The position numbers and the translations under genes are program-made. Below, in pieces: positions 45,246 to 55,885 of a stretch of DNA of 64,000 bases. This DNA is from Cristatella mucedo (lineage: Eukaryota; Bryozoa; Phylactolaemata; Cristatellidae): contig WPIO01000055.1 of assembly GCA_009760855.2 (NCBI GenBank), positions 1,653,501 to 1,717,500 on the forward strand, written 5' to 3'. The notes beneath the pieces were generated by a model, which was not told the DNA's origin, made no database searches, and worked only from the letters and a program-made list of their open reading frames with translations. The number at the start of each line of letters is the position of its first letter. The first letter of the stretch is position 1.

Positions 45246-45844
45246 AAGAATAATAATAATAATAAACCGTCTCGTAAACCTACCAGCAGTGCCACCATGT
45301 TTTGAAGTCTCCGGTGACTTGCCAGCCACGCTCATCATATCTCAAGGCATGCAGTAAGGTCTAGCTGGTACTGTAATTCTCTTTGAGGTGCACCGAATGA
45401 GTCAGAGGAAGAGACCGAGTGAGTCAGAGGAGGGGGGGACACTCGGATGCATTGTTTCCATTGTGAGATTGCAGAGAGGCATCGAAGCTGTATATAAATG
45501 ATCTGTCGATGAAAAGACACTTCTCACTCAGCCTGATTAGAGGTAGAGATTTTCAATTGCCTCAAACGAATTGGCCACATTGTGGCAAACGCAGAGTCCA
45601 TCTTCACGGGTGAACCAGCTGAAGAGAGCTAGGTGACGCATCCTCTGTCATTTTCATTCAACAAATAACAACTGCCTCAACCTGGGCGTCAAAATTGCGG
45701 CATTCGACTTGGTTGGACCAATATCACACAGGCCAAGTCGTTAAGGTCTTTTTTAGTCAGTGGTAGTATAGGTTCTCTCCTCAGCCAAGTCTTTGAAATA
45801 GTCAACATCAGGATCTACATGTCTGCGCCTTGCTTGTAATATAA

Positions 45845-46640
45845 TGTAATGTTTCTCCGTCTGTAACTCTGCAAGGCCATAAAGACCATGTGGGTGTTAC
45901 GCAGGAGAGTTTTGTATAGCGCACTCACAGCCTAAGCGGCTTTCGGTACGCATTCGGTAGCCAACAGACTTCGTCTCACGCAACAAAGAGAAAGTGGGAA
46001 GCATAGCCGAGTCAGGAGAGCAGTTGAGGTAGTGAGTGGCATGGAAGTAGCAGCTCAGGACCGCTGAAAAGGATGAGCCATAGTCGGCAGAAGGAGAGTA
46101 GTTGTCTTTGCATAAGAATTGTGGAAGCGAGTTTCACAGTCTAAGACCTGCAGTGCTAAAGCTTCTGTCGCCAAGGCCTTTAAGCGGAAGGTTGGAACAG
46201 CTAATTTATTGCCCGTAGAGGACCTGAGGGCGTGAAGAGCTGAAACTGGTGCAGCAGTTCAGCTAGGTATGGAGGAGCCAAGCCGTGGCGGCCTTGTGAG
46301 TCAGCGTAAGAACTTTGCTCTGTATCCGTTGATCAACTGGCAGCCATCTTTTAGCAAAGGAGACACGTGCGCAAACCTCTGGGACTTGAAGACTAGCCTT
46401 GCAGCCATATTCATGGTCAGCTGCAGTGGCCTAGTTGCTTTCTTTGGTAGCCCAGCCAAAAGGGGATTATAATAATCAAGCCGAGACAGAACTAAGGAGC
46501 TAGTTAAATTTTTTGCAAGCCACTGTGGTAGACAGCTCCTAATCTTAGATAGGGATCGGACGTGATGGCTAGCTGTAGAAGCAGTCGTCTGAATGAAGCT
46601 TTTAAAAGTGAGGCAGCTGTCGAAAATGACATGTAAATTT
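45845..46640 (-). mobile_element. LINE-B copy, about 800 bases
   Basis: Longest LINE-B copy besides 631-1531 and collinear with it throughout (3' terminus near 45845, GPRLW-coding region about 46140, RT thumb region to about 46640). Frames are disrupted. Confidence 0.88.
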
Positions 46641-46664
46641 CACACCTGTATTTGTACTACTATT

Positions 46665-46840
46665 GGTGAACCGTAACGGCACACTAGGTAGAGCGATCGC
46701 TTTTCGTGACCTCGGTCCCGAGGTTGTGGGTTTGAATCATGCGGCGGGCGATCCTTTATTGCCACTGCAAACGGTAGCGATAGTCCAGGCTCTTCTGTCG
46801 CTATACAAAAGAGGCTGTTAAATCAACTAACATTTATACT
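46665..46840 (+). mobile_element. SINE-A copy
   Basis: tRNA-like head with B box GTGGGTTTGAATCATG, then GGGCGATCCTTTATTGCC, body hairpin, and tail GCTATACAAAAGAGGCTGTT followed by AAATCAACTAAC. Confidence 0.85.
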
Positions 46841-47373
46841 ACTATATATAAGGAAGTTACCGTTAACTGTGATGAATTAATGCAGAGAACACACGATCAA
46901 TAGCATGCCTCAACTACTTCATCCAGTAGTTAACACTCGAGGTAAGCACATCAAATACTTATTCGTTTCAGGTTTTCTATCACAATTTGACGAGCTACAT
47001 TACAACACGATGTTTTAGTATGAATACCTAAAAATACTATGCATATAAAATACTCGAATTCATATGATTTAACCACAGACTGTTGGCCATAGCTCTCTGC
47101 AAAATTTTAGAAGATTAATATATTTCAAGTGTATTGCAGTTGTTTACATAAAAGCAAAGTTTGGAGTAAATATCTGCCATTCTCTCTACCTTTGAGGCAT
47201 ACAAATTTGAACAATAACACTCACTGCCCAGGAACATTAAGTGAAATAAAAATTGGTTACACTGTTATCTCTAACAAGTAAATATGCACGGATCAGTTAA
47301 TATGCTTCCAGCCAATGTCCAGAAAGTTATTTAGACTGGGGCTGCAGTGACCGCTGGCTTGGTTTGCCGGCCA
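46841..47373. other. AT-rich, nothing recognised
   Basis: Between SINE-A and the ankyrin first exon; probably the start of its intron 1. Confidence 0.45.
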
Positions 47374-47721
47374 TCAAACAGAGCGAACCGAGCCAGCACA
47401 AGGAGGCAGCACAAGGAGGTGCAAGGGCGCATGCTTGGCACCTCCGTATCCGGGCTCGCTCCAGTGCAGCTTGGTGCTCTCGTTGACGTCGGCTCCCCTC
47501 TCCACGAGCAGGCGAAGTATTTCCACTCGGCCGTGCATGATGGCGAATCGAGCCGGCGTCACGTACTGCGGCTGCACGGCGAAGAGCTCGCCGTCGTGAG
47601 CATTGAACTGCTTGCCGACGAGCAGTGGCGACGCGTCGCCGTACGAGTCCAGGACGGCTCTGGCGGCAGCCAGGTCTCCGCGTTGTATGGGAGCCCGCAG
47701 CTCCGACTGGGCGCTGCCCAT
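47374..47721 (-). CDS. ankyrin-repeat protein, first coding exon
   Basis: ATG at 47721-47719 starts MGSAQSELRAPIQRGDLAAA, then RAVLDSY, with an ankyrin repeat YVTPARFAIMHGRVEILRLL and VERGADVNES, and the start of another repeat (KHAPLHLL). MGSAQS fits the N-myristoylation rule (Gly2, Ser6), so membrane attachment is likely (inference). The frame is open for 89 codons further upstream, but that part is low-complexity (Ala and Arg runs), so this ATG is preferred. The donor is uncertain: after HLL the sequence CTCCTT|GTGCTG is one choice, and the frame otherwise runs to a stop at 47374. Probably the 5' end of the gene whose last exon is 41223-41728. Confidence 0.8.
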   Translation of the reverse strand: MGSAQSELRAPIQRGDLAAARAVLDSYGDASPLLVGKQFNAHDGELFAVQPQYVTPARFAIMHGRVEILRLLVERGADVNESTKLHWSEPGYGGAKHAPLHLLVLPPCAGSVRSV

Positions 47722-48034
47722 TCGTCGTCGACGATGACGCGGCGGCCGCAGCCGCCCCGCTGCAGCCGCAGCCGGCTGTCCCTCTAGCCTGGTCCCTGCA
47801 TCCTGGAACAGCTGCCGGCTACAGATAGAACACGTATGGAGACAACGAGGCTCGGCCTTGACATTAGGAGAACGAGCGGCGGCTGCTCGATCAGGGAAAA
47901 CCACCAGCTTCAAGCAGGTGGAGCAAGCCGACAGCCCAGGCACTGGTTGGTTTCGGCCGGCCAGCAAATCGCGAAAGCAAGCTAGCAAGCAAGTTCAGGG
48001 GGCAAGGTCGACGAGTGAGCAGGAAGGACACAGA

Positions 48035-48215
48035 AACCTCGGTGAGCCGCGACGGCACACCGAGGTTAGGCAGTTGGTTTACACGACCTCCAGTCCGGGG
48101 TTCGAATCTTGCGGCGGCGGGAGATCCTTGATTGCCGCCCGCTGCAAGCGGTGGCGATGGCCGCAGAGGCACTCCTGTCGCTATGCGAAAGAGGCTGGAG
48201 CTGAATCAGCCAGGG
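48035..48215 (+). mobile_element. SINE-A copy, GC-rich
   Basis: GTGAGCCGCGACGGCACACC, B box GGGGTTCGAATCTTG, body hairpin GCCCGCTGCAAGCGGTGGCG, tail CTGTCGCTATGCGAAAGAGG. It lies 0.3 kb upstream of the ankyrin start codon. Confidence 0.85.
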
Positions 48216-48386
48216 AGGAGGCTGGACATGCTGGACAGGCTGGACATGTACTGATTCTGATCACTTCTGTCGCGCTGACGAAGAGAGCAGCAGAGCGATC
48301 TGCTAGATCGCCACAAGAATCGCTAGGACGTTGCGTGTCTTTCTGCCTTCATAATGAGCCGCTTGCAGACGAAGCTCAACTCAGCT

Positions 48387-48421
48387 TGCAACATGCAGCA
48401 GCTAGGCTGCTGCATGTTGCA
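48387..48421. repeat. perfect 14-bp inverted repeat
   Basis: TGCAACATGCAGCA and TGCTGCATGTTGCA flank a 7-base loop (GCTAGGC). No mismatch. Confidence 0.95.
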
Positions 48422-48435
48422 CATCCTGTACCGGT

Positions 48436-48575
48436 CACTTTCACTTTCACTTTCGCACAGCTGCAAGACAGCTGCAGTGAAAAAGTTTCACAAAAGTGCA
48501 AAAGTGATGGAGGCTTAAAGTTTCACAATACTTTCACTTTCACTTTCGCACAGCTGCAAGTCAGCTGCAGACTTT
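48436..48575. promoter_or_regulatory. duplicated ISRE-like element with CAGCTG sites
   Basis: CACTTTCACTTTCACTTTCG followed by CACAGCTGCAAG(A/T)CAGCTGCAG occurs at about 48436-48477 and again at 48531-48570. The reverse complement GAAAGTGAAAGTGAAA contains overlapping GAAANNGAAA cores, the known IRF/ISRE site. CAGCTG is an E-box. Between them are further TTTCAC and GTGAAA pieces. The element lies 0.7-0.85 kb upstream of the minus-strand ankyrin start codon. Confidence 0.4.
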
Positions 48576-48709
48576 TCTCGATCGCCTACTCGACTGGCTC
48601 CCCGGCACGTAGTGCGAAACCGACCTCGCGCGTCAAACGCCTCATTGTTTTGGTCCATACACTCTCATGCTTTGTAGGCTCAGTCAACGGAATACTCTAT
48701 TTCCGGCTT

Positions 48710-48855
48710 TCTCACAGCTGTGGTTTGGCTCAGGGGTCAAGGTGCTTGCCTTTCACGAACGAGGTCGTGAACTCAAACCCTTCGGCATATGCAAAGCGAA
48801 TAGATAAAGGTCAAGTTCTCTTGTGATGCTATGCAAATAAGTCACATATTTATTA
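48710..48855 (+). mobile_element. SINE-B copy
   Basis: GGGGTCAAGGTGCTTGCCTT (A-box side), AGGTCGTGAACTCAAACCC (B box), GGCATATGCAAAGCGAATAG, AAGTTCTCTTGTGATGCTAT. Confidence 0.75.
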
Positions 48856-49084
48856 TAAATATTATGAATACACACACAAACACACACACATATATTCTCA
48901 ATCGAATCAACCGGTCCTCAGGCTCCTGCTGCTCACGCCGTGCCTCTAACCTCTAGCCTTAGACCCATCGGAGCATAGCACAGCTTTCAGTTCCTACTCG
49001 ACTCCCACTCAGTCTTTTTGGCCGTGTGGAGTTACAGGCGGAGATGCATTACAGTACGTGACTCAATTCGTCCTTTACGTGCCC

Positions 49085-49245
49085 CTGGGTCTTAGCCCTA
49101 AGGGCACGTGGTGAACTGGACAAACCAGAGACCCAGTAGATTAGAGTCCTGCAACAGGCAATCGGTTGACTGCTGCAAGTGGGATGATTGTCGATAAGGC
49201 CCTCATGTTATTGATTAAATGAGGCTGTTGCATCAGACCACCATT
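49085..49245 (+). mobile_element. SINE-A copy, diverged
   Basis: AAGGGCACGTGGTGAACTGG, GATTAGAGTCCTGC (decayed B box), GATTGTCGATAAGGCCCTCA, AATGAGGCTGTTGCATCAGA. Order as in SINE-A. Confidence 0.55.
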
Positions 49246-49264
49246 ACTCTATATTATATTACAT

Positions 49265-49360
49265 GGGAGCTATTACTGCAAATGTAAAGCGCCTAGAGAG
49301 AGATTAAGTTCTCTGAGGGCGCTTTATCAAGTGAATTATTATTATTGTTATTATTATTAC
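49265..49360 (+). mobile_element. LINE-A solo 3' end
   Basis: TACTGCAAATGTAAAGCGCC, hairpin intact, ATT tail. Confidence 0.9.
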
Positions 49361-50454
49361 TCTTTTGTGGGAGGGCTCGGAGCAACCAGGCTTCTTATAC
49401 AGAGGCATTAAAAGGGGAGGGGCACTGCTTCCGGATCGATTTTGAGAAGGAAGAAGGCCATCGATGTCCACAAAGTGCCGAGTCTCAAACCTACCTCTTC
49501 CTTCCGCTGTCACTTTTCTTACATTGCACTCACTTACTCGCCTAAGCCTTGCCTTACAAGAATGAGGTCGAGTCACACCTTTCTACGGGTATAGGGTGTG
49601 GTTTCATTTAATTGATGACACTGCCCCTGATCGTTGTACGAGTGGGCTGCGACACTCGATGTGGGACGTGCTATTGATGATTGTTGTGACAAGGGAGTCG
49701 GGGGGGGGGGGGGGCCGCTCCGGTGGGCGAGAGGAGCGAAGAGAGTCGTGCTTCGCCCCTGCTCTGCGAGTGGTGAAATAAACTGGTGCTGCTGCTCGTC
49801 GGCCAGCGTTCTGTGCTGTTCGCGACGGCAACCAAACTACACAGGGTCTACATGCTGATGGCAGGGTACAGAATACGCTTACAACAGTAAAATCAGCAGC
49901 GATCCGTCTGAGCGCACTTGCATCGCCCATGATCCGGCATGCACGAGCATATCCGGGACGGCACATCCGGCGCGGCACTTCCGCCACGGGCATATCCAGC
50001 ACGGGTACATCCAACTGTACTACCCATCTGGAGCGGCACATTCTAAGAAACTCGCTGTCTGCCCCGCCTGCACGAGCACTTCCGAGAGCAGTGAGACAAG
50101 TGCAGCGAAAGACCGAATGTCCGTCGGTGCACGTGACCCCCCCCCCTTTCCCACTCTATCCAGGCAGTGTGGCAAGCACAAAACGTGGCCCCTGAGCAGC
50201 TCAGCGGCGGTGGTGTGACTTCACCAGGACGACGCCGGGGCGACTTCACCAGGGCCCGAGATGCTCCCTTCGGTGGACATGCCAAGGCAGCACTAGCTGA
50301 GCTTCTGCATAGGCTTGCTCCTCTGGATAGGTACATTTTATGCCAACGGCCAGGTTGTCTATAGCTTGGGCTGACAAGCACGACTGTCCATTGCATGGCA
50401 TGCGATGGACAGTTGTAGTGAGCACCACTCCATTCTAGCTTAGGCCAACTCTAG

Positions 50455-50546
50455 CTTCTACAAAAAGCATAAGGGAAACGCAGCTGCACAATTCGAAAAA
50501 GCTGAAGTCGACGATCAATGATCTACTAAACTGCTCCCAAGTCAGC
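50455..50546 (+). mobile_element. LINE-A fragment left of a nested SINE
   Basis: GAAGTCGACGATCAATGATC, CTACTAAACTGCTCCCAAGT match the + copy at 52990-53045; the match resumes after the SINE. Confidence 0.75.
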
Positions 50547-50742
50547 TACTTGGTGAGCCGTGATGGCACACTAGGTAAGGCGGTTGCTTTTCACGACCTC
50601 GGTCCCGATGTCATGGGTTCAAATCCTTCATCCGTGGGCGATCCTTTATCGCCACTACAAGCAGTGGTGATAGCTGTAAAGGCTCTTCTGTCGCTATACA
50701 AAAGGGGCTGTTAAGTCAGCTAGTATTTATTTATTTACTTGG
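50547..50742 (+). mobile_element. SINE-A insertion with 7-bp target duplication
   Basis: Complete SINE-A: head GGTGAGCCGTGATGGCACAC, B box CATGGGTTCAAATCC, body hairpin 50648-50671, tail with GGCTGTTAAGTCAGCTAG and ATTT repeats. TACTTGG at 50547-50553 and again at 50736-50742 flanks it, and LINE-A sequence continues on both sides. Confidence 0.85.
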
Positions 50743-51345
50743 CCAGCAATCCTTTTTTCGATCTAGCAGACCATTTTCGACCTTGTTTGTCAGCAAGACA
50801 GATAGTCTGATAGATAATCAGCAAGTCTCTTCCAAAAGTAACGTCCCGATAGGACTTTCCACTCTCAATTCCCTGCAGCGCCTCGGCGTCTGCATTTAAG
50901 CCTGTGTCATTAGTGACCTCATCATGAAATTCATCTCCCAGTCAAAGAAGACTACTAGCTCACTAGAGGCCTATTTCCATTGTCTTACTTCTGAGGTACA
51001 TGGATCTGCTAGTGCCGTGCATAACCAACACATTTAATATATCCTTAGCCTCAGGTCTTGTTCCTGCATCCTAAACAAGATTTTTGTTTGGCCACCGATT
51101 TAAGAAGACCAGGAGAATTTATGCAACTTCACACGGTCTCTCTCCTGCCATTCTTATAAAAGAAACTAGAAAGTGCAGTGGCAGACCATCTAAGCTCCAA
51201 CATCAAAACTCCATACTTAGCAAGGAAGTTCCACTAAGATTTTACTGCTAATAACTTCCCCCATAGAGTCAGCATTGCTGTGAGTGTATAACGACTACCT
51301 CGGGAAGACTGACTTAGGTCGAGTCTCATTGCTAGTTGCATTGGA
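50743..51345 (+). mobile_element. LINE-A fragment right of the nested SINE
   Basis: Collinear with 53050-53650: CAATTCCCTGCAGCGCCTCG, TTAGTGACCTCATCATGAAA, ATTTAATATATCCTTAGCCT, ACTTCCCCCATAGAGTCAGC. Frames broken. Confidence 0.8.
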
Positions 51346-52170
51346 TAATAATAACAACATTAATAATAATTCGTTCGCATAGCATAGCCTAGGCGCACTT
51401 AATCCCTGTCCAGGTGCTTTACAGCTCACTGCAAGAGAATCAATACCATGGGGCTTGTGACACGCACGGTATCAAGCATGCAAAAGCAAGCGCCAGGCTT
51501 AGGCCAAAGCAAACAGGAAGATAAGCAAGGCCACCAGTCAGTACGACCGCTGGCTGATAATATGGTCTGAATCATGCGTACTAGGCATGTAAGGTACATC
51601 CCAACAAAAACAGACAAGTCCACTTCGACAAAAGGGAAAGCAGACAGTCACACGTGCGTCTTAACCTGGGATTTAAATGATGCAAGGTAATTGCACTTAG
51701 TGACATGAAGTGAGCTCCAGACTTTCGGAGCATACAAGCTGAAGACTTGATCACTATACAGATCTTAATTTAGTACAATGGACAGTGAGATGACCACATG
51801 CCAAGGAGTGGGCACCATGGTCCTCCAGCACGAGAGGGGGAGCAAGGTTGGAGAAAGGTAGGCTGGTAGTGCAATAGCATGAAGCCATCTTTAAGGCAGA
51901 GATATGATCTGGTAATCGATTCGATAACTGACAGGGAGCGAAAGTGGTCAGAGAGAAAAAATACACTTATTCTGTATAGCACCCAAAGAAAATGTAATCT
52001 ATATTCAGGCGCTAAACATATGCTGCCAGGCTCAAGCCCGCGGATCATGGTCACAGGCAAACACCATACCCCTGGGACAAACTAAGATGGTAGCAGGTAC
52101 GACGTTGACGTGAGACCAGACTGAGGCCGCTCAGTTTTGCACCATTTTGCAGACGATAGGGGCACCGGCT
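51346..52170 (-). mobile_element. LINE-A-related copy, diverged
   Basis: AAT repeats, CCAGGTGCTTTACAGCTCAC, ACTTTCGGAGCATACAAGCT and later AGTTTTGCACCATTTTGCAG. A second terminus-like stretch at about 51965-52030 suggests two overlapping insertions. Confidence 0.65.
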
Positions 52171-52439
52171 GAGAGTCCGAATGAAGATAATTGCAGTGAT
52201 CCATACTTATAACTGGTTTGGATCTCTCTGCAGTATTTTATCACGGCATTCGTTACCAACTGCATCTAGAACGCCTATCATTTTGATTGCCATCACTAAT
52301 CATAATAATATCACTGGCACTCCACTGCAATCGCACAGATTCAATCTCATAGGAGATTTCAGAACGATGACGTCAACCGGAGTCTAGGGAGCTTTTAAAG
52401 TACACCGATGGGTGACCGACGGATCCACGCTCGCTCCAC

Positions 52440-52612
52440 TACTTCGCATAAAGTACACTCTCCCTCTTGGTGAAGTAATCGCCAAGCTATGCTGCACACA
52501 GCTGTACCTGTGCTTTGATCCCTCCGTACGTTCCAGCATGTCTAACTATACCTCAACATCCTTGCAGCATGTATTGCTGACATTCTCATTTGGAAGCAAA
52601 CTCCAAATTAAA
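52440..52612 (+). mobile_element. LINE-A fragment, RT motif-C region, displaced
   Basis: TLPLGEVIAKLCC, then TQLYLCFDPSVRSSM, equals the region around FYADDTQLYLCIDPSQ of the next copy but lies upstream of it, with the catalytic YADD deleted. Confidence 0.7.
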
Positions 52613-53099
52613 TGACGATAAAAACTTACGTTCCAGTAATGGATCAATATAGTGTTACTCAGAAACTGGAAAGTATAATATCTGCCTCACCTCTGCTGCT
52701 CAGTCCCCCTACCGACCTGTCATCATTGGTAGATTGCTACAACACGACACTAGCTGACATGCTCGACGAGTTTGCGCCTCTGACTAAGTGCACTATGCCC
52801 CTCGCCCAGACGGCCTGCGGTTTAAAACAGACATTAAACTAGCTAGGTCTAATAAGCACAAGCTTGAAAAATCATGCAAAAGATCAGGACTGAATGTCGA
52901 TCGACAGGCATAGGAAGACTACTGTAGGTCGTATCAATCGATCCTAGCAAAGTCAAGCTTCTACAGAAACATTGTACAATCGCAGGTGCACAATACAAAA
53001 ACGCTGACGTCGACGATCGTCCGTCTCCTCAACCGCTCCCAGGCTAGCTCCTCACCGAGTGATGAGCTAGCTAATCGCTTCTCTAGCTTCGTTGTCCAG

Positions 53100-53172
53100 A
53101 GGATCAATATGATCAAAGGGATCAATATGATCAATATGATCAATATGATCAATATGATCAATATGATCAAGA
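53100..53172. repeat. 9-bp tandem repeat (ATCAATATG)
   Basis: About seven units with one variant, within the long LINE-A copy. Confidence 0.93.
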
Positions 53173-53927
53173 TCAAAGGGTATGATCTGCTGATCTCTAC
53201 GATGGCAGCATTTCCCTCTGGAACGCATCCCTCAATTACTTGCAGCACCTCAATGTCTATATTGAAGGTCACTAATGACATTGCGCTTAAGTTCATATTC
53301 CAATCAAAGAAGACAACTAGTCCTTTAGACCCATAATCCCACTGTCCTGCTTCTACGATACATTGATCTGCTGCTGCAAAGCATAGCTAACATCATTAAT
53401 ATGTCATTAGCCTCAGGTCATGTCCCAGTACCTTTCGAAAAAGCTGTAGAAAGGCCGCAACTCAAGAAAGCAACACTAGACCAAGAGAACTTGAGCAACT
53501 ACCGCCCAGTCTACTTTCTACCATTCCTATCAAAGACACTGGAACGAGTCGTGGCAGACCAGCTGAACTCATATATTGAAACTTCAAACCTTGCTAGTAA
53601 GTTCCAGTCTGGCTTTAGAGCTAATCACTCCCCAGAGTCAGCATTGCTTCGCGTGTACAACGACCTATTTAGGAATGCAGACATCGGTAGAGTATCTCTG
53701 CTTGTTTTGCTCGATCGTTCGGCAGCTTTTGATACTATCGATCACCAAGTCCTTCTTGAACGCCTCTCATCTCGCCTGGGCACCACTGGCATTGGTCTGT
53801 AATGGTTCAGGTCCTATCTCAGTGGGAGACTTCAGAGTATTGACGTGAATGGACAAAGATCATCCGAGGTACCTCTGAAATATGGGGTACCTCAGGGCTC
53901 CGTGCTTGGTCCTGTTTTTCACGTTTT

Positions 53928-53933
<6 letters not shown>

Positions 53934-53972
<39 letters not shown>
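53934..53972. repeat. (CT)n microsatellite inside LINE RT
   Basis: About 39 bases of CT between RT blocks PQGSVLGP and ADVIAKRNLGFHFYADD. Confidence 0.95.
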
Positions 53973-53975
<3 letters not shown>

Positions 53976-55124
53976 GCCGATGTGATTGCCAAGCGCAATC
54001 TAGGCTTTCACTTTTATGCGGATGACACTCAGTTGTACCTTTGCATTGATCCCTCCCAGCCCTCCAGCATGTCGAATTCTCTTGACCCCTTCCTGCATGT
54101 ATTGATGACATCCACACATGGATCGCAGCACATTTTCTTAAATTGAATGATGATTAAACTAACTTACTAGTTATGGAAAACCAGGTGTGATTCAGAAATT
54201 GGAAAGGTTTATACTCAAAACTGGCTCCTATAGCATATCTCCTGTTGGATCTGCACAAAATCTAGATGTCCTGTTTCAAAGTGACATTTCGTTAGAAATC
54301 ACATCAGCTTCACAATCAAGTCTGCCCACTTTCAGGTACACAATATCGCTCAAGTTCGGGCTTGTTTAGATAGGGATACCACATCTAAGTTAGTCCATGC
54401 ATCTGTGACATCCCGTCTCGACTTCTGTAACTCACTGCTTGCTGGCCTACCGGCCTGTGCAATCAGGCGCTTACAGCTGGTGCAAAACTCTGCAGCTAGG
54501 CTTGTCTGTCATGAGCGTCGCAGTTGCCACATCACACCACTTCTCGCCGACCTGCACTGGCTACCAGTCAAGCAACGGATCGACTTCAATGTTTTCGTCG
54601 CTCACTTTTAGGTTCCTTTATTCTTTGGCTCCAGCCTATCTCTCAGATCTACTCTCCCACCAGGCCAAGCATCGTATCACGTGCTTTACAGAATCTAACT
54701 GTTTACCTATACATCGTACAAACCCCGAATCTTTGGGAGACTGTGCCGTTAGTTCGTATGCTCCCAAAGCCTGGAACACACTCCCGATCTGTGTCACGTC
54801 ATCTCCTGACTTGACCACATTTAAAAAGAAATTAAAAATGCATCTATTTATCACAGCATTTAGTGGGTCCCTGTGATTCGTCCTTTAGGGGCTTATGTGT
54901 GCTGACACTGCATGCTGCCTCTAACCACACTTGCATGCTGATCCTGTGCATGTCACCCCTAACCATGCTATGCTTTTTGTCATTGAGAATGCTACCACTG
55001 ACCATCCGATCGCGTTTTCTTTGCAGCAAATGTAAGGCACCTAGAAAGAGATTGATTTCTTTGGGGGCATTTTATCGTGTGTTATTATTATTATTATTAT
55101 ATTATATTATATTCCTGAAATTTC

Positions 55125-55885
55125 CAGTCAGCATATCTCCTGCAGCAACTGCTCACAATCTGGGCAATCTGTTCGAGAACAAAAAGTTTCACTAGACAAC
55201 CATATCAACTCCACAGCCAAGTCAGCCTGCTTTCAGCTGTGCACACACAGTGGGGAAGTTCTGCCTCGACCGTTTGGATGTCTTCTGGCCTGTGCAATAA
55301 GATGCTTGCACTTATTGCACAACTCGGCAGCTAGGCTTGTCTGTCATGAACATTGCAACTGCCACATTATCGACCTAAGCACTCGCTCTTAATCAGTCGC
55401 AGTGAGTCGACTTCAAAGTTCCAGCCCTCACTCGGAGGAATCACTCAGTGGCCACAGAATACCAATTCGAAATACTCTCTAGTCTTAGACTCGAGATCTT
55501 GACAGGCTGCTCATATGACTTAGTCATTCAGATGTTCCTCTAATCAACCTCCAACTTCAAAATCCTCTGGAGACCGTGCCTTTGACGTGAGACGTGCGGT
55601 TTGTAAGCTTCCAAAGCCCGGAACTCACTCCCGCCTGACGTCCCTCAACTCAACATTGCAACTGCAACATTTAAAAAGAAGCTAAAAATCCACTCAATCC
55701 TCCAAGCATTTCCTTCGTCCAAGGCAATAAATAGTCCTAGGTTAGGAGCTTAGGAGCTCGGACATTCTTAACCAATTGCTTCCTTCCTTTCCAGCACAGG
55801 TAAAGTGCACGGAAAAAGATTAATTGCGATTAGATACGATGTCATTCGAATGCCATAGTATTATCTTTATTATCGTTCAACGACG
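55125..55885 (+). mobile_element. LINE-A copy, strongly diverged
   Basis: SISPAATAHNLGNLFENK-like start, CTAGGCTTGTCTGTCATGAA, TGGAGACCGTGCCTTTGACG, GGAACTCACTCCCGCCTGAC, then a decayed hairpin near 55800 and ATT tail. Confidence 0.75.

Larger units (their letters stand above)
52615..55112 (+). mobile_element. LINE-A copy, nearly the whole RT domain
   Basis: Longest copy. In order: pre-RT linker (LSSLVDCYNTTLADMLDEFA, then PLTK) about 52720-52800; region before RT ending SFYRNIV; RT motifs LSNYRPVYFLPFLSKTLERV (53492 on), FQSGFRANHSPESALLRVYN, motif A region LLVLLDRSAAFDTIDHQVLL (first catalytic Asp present), then GVPQGSVLGP and, after an inserted (CT)n, FHFYADDTQLYLCIDPSQ (motif C). The C-terminus at 54405-54876 and 3' hairpin and tail at 55020-55112 complete it. 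Several stops and frameshifts make it inactive. Confidence 0.95.
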
